Assembly (NCBI GenBank): GCA_963806955.1
Contig: CAWDZG010000002.1
Coordinates: forward strand, 124,001 to 188,000
Direction of reading: 5' to 3'
Length of the DNA: 64,000 nt
DNA from: Gaiellasilicea sp963806955
Lineage (GTDB): Bacteria; Actinomycetota; Thermoleophilia; Gaiellales; Gaiellaceae
Position numbers and translations under genes: made by a program. Below are positions 59,948 through 64,000 of this stretch, piece by piece. The notes below the pieces were generated by a model that did no database searches, was not told where the DNA came from, and saw nothing but the letters and a program-made list of their open reading frames with translations. Every line of letters starts with the position of its first letter. The stretch's first letter is position 1.

Positions 59948-61693
59948 GTGCGCCTCTTCGCCGTGCTGATCGTGCTGCTCGCCGCGGCGCCCGCCCACGC
60001 GGGAGTACGGCTGGTCGATCCCTTCGATCCCGCCGACTACGCGGATCGCGCGGCCGTCGGGCTGCTCGTGCCGGGAGCCGGCCCGACCGTCACCCGCGAG
60101 GCCGCGCTCGCCGCGCTGCTCCGCGGCAAGCTCGAGCACGGCCTGCTCGGCGGCATCGCACCGGGGGACGAGCTGATCGAGATCGGTGCCGGCGGCGGCC
60201 CGGAGATCCTCGTCTCGCTGCCGCCGCCCGGCCGCAGCGACAACGACCGTCGCTACCCGATCGCCGTGCTCGGCCGCAGCGGGCTGCTCACGTCCGAGTC
60301 GACTCGCATCGAGGGCCTCGTCTCGATCACCGACATCGCGACCGGCCGTCTGCGCACGGTCGAGAGCTCCGATCCGGACGCGGCACTCGCGAAGCTCGAC
60401 ACGCGGATCGAACGGAACGACCGCTGGCGGCTGCCGCTGACGATCGGCCTGGCCGTGCTGTTGATCGTGCTCGCGCGCTTCCGCCCGCAGCATGCGCTCC
60501 GAGCACTGCTCGTCGTGCTGGCCGCCAATCTCTGGCTCAGCCCCGTGCTCGCGCTCGTGACGGGCATCGCGGTGCTGCTGCTCCCACTCGGGCTCGCCTG
60601 CGCGGCCGTCCTGACCGCGTACTTCCTCTCGCTCGGCCTCGACCCGGAGACCGTCGCGCTCTCCCCGTTCGGCCCCTCCCAGTCCGGGCGCTTCTACGGC
60701 ATCAACAACCTGCTCGAGACGATGCTGCTCGCCCCTGCGCTCGTCGGCGCCGCGATGCTCGGGCGGGGAGGAATCGCGGTGGCGCTGGTCGCCTTCGTCG
60801 CGATCGGCGGCAACCGCTTCGGTGCGGACGGCGGCGGCACCGTGGTGCTCGCCGCCGCGTACGTGGTGCTGCTGCTGCAGCTGCTCGGGTTGCGGCCGAC
60901 GTGGCGGCTCGCTGCCGTCGCGGCCGCCGGGGCGGTCGCGCTCGCGCTGGTCCTCGTCGGGCTCGACGCGGCTTCGGGCGGCTCGAGCCACGTCACCTCC
61001 GCGATCGGGGACGGCCCGATCGCGCTCGCAGGCGACATCGCCGACCGGATCGAGCTCTCCGTGCGCCGCACCGCGGCGAGCCTGGGCGCGACGCTCGTCG
61101 TCCTCGGCTCGCTCGCGATCCTCGCCGCGGTCGCTCTGCGGGCGCGCCGCGACGCCGTGCTCGACGCGTTCCTCATCGGCCTCGCCGTCTCCGTGGTCGT
61201 CAACGACACGCCCGGCGACGTGCTCGGCGCGGGCGCGGCGATCGCGATCGCGCTTGCCCGTGATCCCCGCCGCTCCGATTTTGTATGGTCTCGCCACATG
61301 CGCCGCACAGCCACATTCTTCGCGCTCCTCGCCCTGCTCGCGGTTGGTGTCGCGGGCTGCGGTGGCGAGGAGGACGTGACCGCGACACCGGAGACCGTCG
61401 TCGGCACCGTCGAGCAGACGACCACCGAGGAGGGCCCTGCCTCCACGCTCGAGGGCGATGCCTCCAGCGGCGCAAAGATCTACGCGTCCTCGGGCTGCGG
61501 CGGCTGCCACACGCTCGACGCGGCCGGCTCCTCCGGCACGGTCGGCCCCAATCTCGACCAGTCGAAGCCTGACCTCGCGCTCGCGGTCAACAGGGTCACG
61601 AACGGCGCCGGCGCCATGCCCGCCTTCGAGGGCCAGCTGAGCGATCAGGAGATCGCCGACGTGGCCCAGTACGTCGTCGAGTCGACGCAGTAG
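59948..61693 (+). CDS. Membrane protein read in frame into a C-terminal cytochrome c
   Basis: GTG 59948 has GAGGGGAG upstream. Residues 1-450 are a signal peptide (FAVLIVLLAAAPAHA), an exported domain of about 150 residues and roughly eight membrane helices (e.g. LPLTIGLAVLLIVLARF, VLALVTGIAVLLLPLGLAC); no family recognised. No stop codon separates this from a lipoprotein cytochrome starting at ATG 61298. Either a real fusion of 581 residues or two genes whose intervening stop was lost by an indel. A TATGGT -10-like element at 61284-61289 favours separate genes. Confidence 0.7.
   Translation: MRLFAVLIVLLAAAPAHAGVRLVDPFDPADYADRAAVGLLVPGAGPTVTREAALAALLRGKLEHGLLGGIAPGDELIEIGAGGGPEILVSLPPPGRSDNDRRYPIAVLGRSGLLTSESTRIEGLVSITDIATGRLRTVESSDPDAALAKLDTRIERNDRWRLPLTIGLAVLLIVLARFRPQHALRALLVVLAANLWLSPVLALVTGIAVLLLPLGLACAAVLTAYFLSLGLDPETVALSPFGPSQSGRFYGINNLLETMLLAPALVGAAMLGRGGIAVALVAFVAIGGNRFGADGGGTVVLAAAYVVLLLQLLGLRPTWRLAAVAAAGAVALALVLVGLDAASGGSSHVTSAIGDGPIALAGDIADRIELSVRRTAASLGATLVVLGSLAILAAVALRARRDAVLDAFLIGLAVSVVVNDTPGDVLGAGAAIAIALARDPRRSDFVWSRHMRRTATFFALLALLAVGVAGCGGEEDVTATPETVVGTVEQTTTEEGPASTLEGDASSGAKIYASSGCGGCHTLDAAGSSGTVGPNLDQSKPDLALAVNRVTNGAGAMPAFEGQLSDQEIADVAQYVVESTQ
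61298..61693 (+). CDS. Cytochrome c lipoprotein (alternative separate gene within the 59948 frame)
   Basis: 131 residues if ATG 61298 is used. A lipoprotein signal (TATFFALLALLAVGVAGC) is followed by an acidic Thr/Glu linker and a class I cytochrome c: haem motif CGGCH, then TVGPNLDQSKPD, and the axial Met in GAMPAFEGQLSDQEI. It would carry electrons outside the membrane. The signal peptide argues that this part is normally made on its own. Confidence 0.88.
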   Translation: MRRTATFFALLALLAVGVAGCGGEEDVTATPETVVGTVEQTTTEEGPASTLEGDASSGAKIYASSGCGGCHTLDAAGSSGTVGPNLDQSKPDLALAVNRVTNGAGAMPAFEGQLSDQEIADVAQYVVESTQ

Positions 61694-61695
61694 GC

Positions 61696-62520
61696 CTGCG
61701 CCTCCCGCCCGGATTCCCGCGCGAGGTCGCTGCGTTCGCGTGCGACCTCGACCGGACGCTGATCGAGGCGGGTGAGCTCCGGCCGCGGACGATCGCAGCG
61801 ATCGAGGCCGTTCGCGCCGCGGGGATCCACGTCACGATCGCAACGGGGCGCATGTTCCGCTCCGTGCTCCCGTATGCCGAGGCGGCAGGGATCGATGCGC
61901 CGCTCGTCTGCTACCAGGGCGCCGCAGTCGTCGACCCGGTCACGCACGAGTGGCTCCTGCACGACCCGATCCCGCTCGAGCTCGCCCGCGAGGCGATCGC
62001 CGCGGTCGAAGGCGCCGGCTTCGGCCTCAACTGCTACGTCGACGACGAGCTCTACGTCGCGGACGTGACGGAGCAGGCACGCGCCTACGCCGACTTCCAG
62101 CACCTGCCGATCACGCCCGTCGGCGACCTGCTCGGCTGGCTCGAGCGGCCGCCGACGAAGCTCGTCGTCGTCGACGACCCCGACAGGCTCGACGCGCTCC
62201 GACCGGAGCTCGCGGCGCACTTCGGGGAGCGGCTCTTCCTCGCGAAGTCCCTCCCGTACTTCCTCGAGCTCGCCAGCCCGAACGTCTCCAAGGGCAGCGG
62301 GCTCGCGTTCGTCGCCGAGCGCCTCGGTTTCGCCCGCGAGCAGACGGTCGCGTTCGGCGACGGCGAGAACGACCTCGAGCTGATCGAGTGGGCAGGCTTC
62401 GGGATCGCGGTGGAGAACGGCCACCCGCTGCTGCGCGAGCGGGCCGACTGGATCTGCCCCGCTGCCGGCGAGGAGGGGGTGGCCCAGGTGCTCGAGGCCT
62501 ACCTAGACTCCCGCTCATGA
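61696..62520 (+). CDS. HAD-superfamily (Cof-type) phosphatase
   Basis: A 274-residue HAD phosphatase with a C2B cap. Motif I is FACDLDRTLIEAGEL, motif II region VTIATGRMFR, motif III KGSGLAFVAERLG and motif IV VAFGDGENDLELIEWAG. No ATG/GTG/TTG precedes motif I in frame; the only near-start is CTG 61696, two bases after the cytochrome stop. Either a CTG start or a start lost by a base change. Overlaps serS (ATGA). Substrate unknown (sugar or nucleotide phosphate). Confidence 0.87.
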   Translation: MRLPPGFPREVAAFACDLDRTLIEAGELRPRTIAAIEAVRAAGIHVTIATGRMFRSVLPYAEAAGIDAPLVCYQGAAVVDPVTHEWLLHDPIPLELAREAIAAVEGAGFGLNCYVDDELYVADVTEQARAYADFQHLPITPVGDLLGWLERPPTKLVVVDDPDRLDALRPELAAHFGERLFLAKSLPYFLELASPNVSKGSGLAFVAERLGFAREQTVAFGDGENDLELIEWAGFGIAVENGHPLLRERADWICPAAGEEGVAQVLEAYLDSRS

Positions 62521-63719
62521 TCGACCTGAAGGCCGCCCGCAACGATCCCGATACCTACCGCGCCGCGCTCGCCCGCAAGGGCGCCGCGGAGGCCTTCGAC
62601 GCGCTGCTCGCGGCCGACGAGCGGTGGCGTGCGCTCGTGCCGCGGATCGACGAGCTGCGCGGCAAGACGAAGCTGAAGGGCAAGCCCTCGCCCGAGCAGC
62701 TTGCGGAGCTGCAGGCGGTGAAGGAGGAGCTGAAGACCGCCGAGGGCGAGTACGCCGCGGCGGAGGCCGAGCGCGACGCCGCGCTCGCGCAGGTGCCGAA
62801 CCCGCCACACGACTCCTCCCCCGACGGCGACACCGAGGACGACGCCGAGGAGCTGCGCCGCGTCGGCGAGCCGCCCACGCTCGCGGAGGCGCGCGAGCAC
62901 ACCGAGGTCGGCCGCTTCGAGATGGAGCGCGCCGCGCGGCTCTCCGGGTCGCGCTTCGGGTACCTCGTCGGCGACACCGCGCTGCTCGCGCTCGCCCTCT
63001 ATCGCGCCGCGATCGACCACCTGACCGGTCACGGGTTCACGCCCGTGATCCCGCCGGTGCTCGTGCGCGAGGAGGCGATGTACGGCACCGGCTTCTTCCC
63101 GACCGAGAAGTCGAACATCTACGCGCTGCCCGAGGACGACCTCTATCTGACGGGCACCTCGGAAGTTGCGCTCGCCGGGCTGCACATGACCGAGATCCTC
63201 GACGAGGCCGAGCTGCCGCTCCGCTACGCCGGCTTCTCGACCAACTTCCGCCGCGAGGCGGGCGCCGCCGGCAAGGACACGCGCGGCATGTTCCGCGTGC
63301 ACCAGTTCAACAAGGTGGAGATGTTCGTCTACGTCCGGCCCGAGGACTCGTGGGACGAGCACGAGCGGCTGCTCGAGCTGGAAGAGTCGTTCCTGCAGTC
63401 GCTCGGGCTCCCGTATCGCGTCGTCAACGTCGCCGCCGGCGACCTGGGCGCCCCGGCGGCGAAGAAGTACGACATCGAGGCCTGGTTCCCGAGCCAGGAG
63501 CGCTACCGCGAGGTGACGTCCTGCTCGAACACGACCGACTTCCAGGCGCGCCGGCTCGGCGTCCGCTTCCGTCGCGGCGGCGGCTCGCCCGAGACCGTGC
63601 ACACGCTGAACGGGACGATGGTCACCGACCGCGCGCTGCTCGCGATCCTCGAGAACTTCCAGGGCGAGGTGCCGGACGCGCTCGCCGCCTTCGGCGCGCC
63701 CGGCCGCATCGAGCGGTAG
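62517..63719 (+). CDS. serS: Seryl-tRNA synthetase
   Basis: A 400-residue class II synthetase that charges tRNA-Ser. The N-terminal coiled-coil arm (ELRGKTKLKGKPSPEQLAELQ) binds the tRNA. Motif 1 lies near HGFTPVIPPVLVREEAMYGTG, motif 2 is NFRREAGAAGKDTRGMFRVHQF, and motif 3 includes EVTSCSNTTDFQARRLGVRF. TGTSEVALAG binds serine and ATP. Overlaps the HAD gene by 4 bp. A tRNA-Ser gene lies 13 bp downstream. Confidence 0.97.
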   Translation: MIDLKAARNDPDTYRAALARKGAAEAFDALLAADERWRALVPRIDELRGKTKLKGKPSPEQLAELQAVKEELKTAEGEYAAAEAERDAALAQVPNPPHDSSPDGDTEDDAEELRRVGEPPTLAEAREHTEVGRFEMERAARLSGSRFGYLVGDTALLALALYRAAIDHLTGHGFTPVIPPVLVREEAMYGTGFFPTEKSNIYALPEDDLYLTGTSEVALAGLHMTEILDEAELPLRYAGFSTNFRREAGAAGKDTRGMFRVHQFNKVEMFVYVRPEDSWDEHERLLELEESFLQSLGLPYRVVNVAAGDLGAPAAKKYDIEAWFPSQERYREVTSCSNTTDFQARRLGVRFRRGGGSPETVHTLNGTMVTDRALLAILENFQGEVPDALAAFGAPGRIER

Positions 63720-63732
63720 CCTCACGCTCCCG

Positions 63733-63819
63733 GGCGGGGTGCCGGAGCGGTCGAACGGGGCGGTCTTGAAAACCGTTGGGCGCGCAAGCGTCTCCTGGGT
63801 TCGAATCCCAGCCCCGCCG
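63733..63819 (+). tRNA. tRNA-Ser(TGA)
   Basis: An 87-base class II tRNA. The acceptor stem is GGCGGGG/CCCCGCC with discriminator G. The anticodon stem GCGGT/ACCGT encloses CTTGAAA (anticodon TGA, Ser). A long variable arm (TGGGCGCGCAAGCGTCTCCT region) and the T-arm GGTTCGAATCC follow. CCA not encoded. Directly follows serS. Confidence 0.96.
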
Positions 63820-63825
63820 CTCCGT

Positions 63826-64000
63826 TCAGCCGGCGAGCTCGCGGCGCAGCACCGACGCGGTGGCACGCAGGGCGATCGCGGGTCTCGCTCGAGGTTCGGC
63901 TCCCGCGTCGTCAACCGCTGCAGCGCGAGGCCAGGCAGCAGCAGGCCGCGCAGCCAGCCGGACGGATGCTGCACCGCCTTCCACAGCTCCATCGTCGCGC
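63826..64000 (-). pseudogene. DUF1385 family protein, C-terminal end only, one frameshift
   Basis: The last ~55 residues of a gene entering from the right edge. HPSGWLRGLLLPGLALQRLTTREP is the family C-terminus. A one-base deletion near 63878-63885 changes frame, after which AIALRATASVLRREL continues to the TGA at 63826. Most of the gene lies outside the window. Role of the family unclear (metal-dependent enzyme-like). Confidence 0.6.

Noticed and set aside
59912..61510. Long minus-strand frame opposite the membrane protein and cytochrome
   Set aside because: Low-complexity, charge-rich translation with no domain. The plus strand has a signal peptide, membrane helices and a CxxCH motif.

Overview
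The window is a gene-dense, very GC-rich bacterial chromosome segment. It holds about 58 protein genes on both strands, many joined by 1-8 bp overlaps (ATGA, GTGA, TGATG), with GTG and TTG starts common. Gene content points to an Actinomycetota member: a NucS-type mismatch endonuclease, twin-arginine lipoproteins, an NrtR-type regulator, and a MoxR/DUF58/VWA operon. I infer class Thermoleophilia (Gaiellales/Solirubrobacterales-like), but the class is inference only. No rRNA, phage, insertion sequence or CRISPR array was seen. There are two tRNA genes, tRNA-Ala(CGC) and tRNA-Ser(TGA).

Layout. 0-7.6 kb: an SDR reductase fused in frame to a DUF255 thioredoxin-domain protein, a DedA membrane protein, a class III CoA-transferase convergent with an HMG-CoA-lyase-type enzyme, and an FtsX/LolD-type ABC exporter. 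7.6-17.5 kb: a polyamine uptake and breakdown locus made of aldehyde dehydrogenase, GSA-type aminotransferase, PotA, PotD, PotB, PotC and a class III aminotransferase, with a divergent exported flavin amine oxidase. 17.5-24.4 kb: a PPOX-type flavoprotein, a BNR-repeat protein with a MoaD/ThiS partner, a BMP lipoprotein divergent from an NrtR-like regulator, a degenerate zincin-like secreted protein, a two-component locus with a kinase-like protein lacking its ATP lid, and AzlCD. 24.4-30.1 kb: a secreted 5'-nucleotidase and a giant lamin-tail extracellular nuclease.

30.1-40.6 kb: a leader ORF and rsgA, two tandem collagen-like lamin-tail proteins, an esterase/esterase/ATP-grasp operon, and a photolyase/SDR/SRPBCC group. 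40.6-46.3 kb: a six-gene MoxR/DUF58/VWA/secreted protein/VWA/HtrA operon. 46.3-52 kb: a thioesterase, an anti-sigma-like zinc finger gene, a Dpp-like peptide transporter without ATPases, and a LysR regulator. 52-64 kb: tRNA-Ala, an MFS exporter, tandem MDR dehydrogenases, nucS, an AraC regulator, an O-methyltransferase/MBL/SRPBCC group, a membrane protein read in frame into a cytochrome c, a HAD phosphatase, serS beside tRNA-Ser, and the end of a DUF1385 gene.

Two features stand out at window scale. First, two unrelated convergent gene pairs are each separated by a doubled short palindrome; in one pair the palindromes carry both stop codons. Second, many genes (BMP, NrtR, one lamin-tail protein, a Fes-like esterase, an SRPBCC protein, an SDR, an anti-sigma factor, a peptide-binding protein, DUF1385) are broken by single-base shifts, mostly +1 in G/C runs. 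This looks more like indel errors in the assembly than gene decay, and it weakens any claim about fused genes here.
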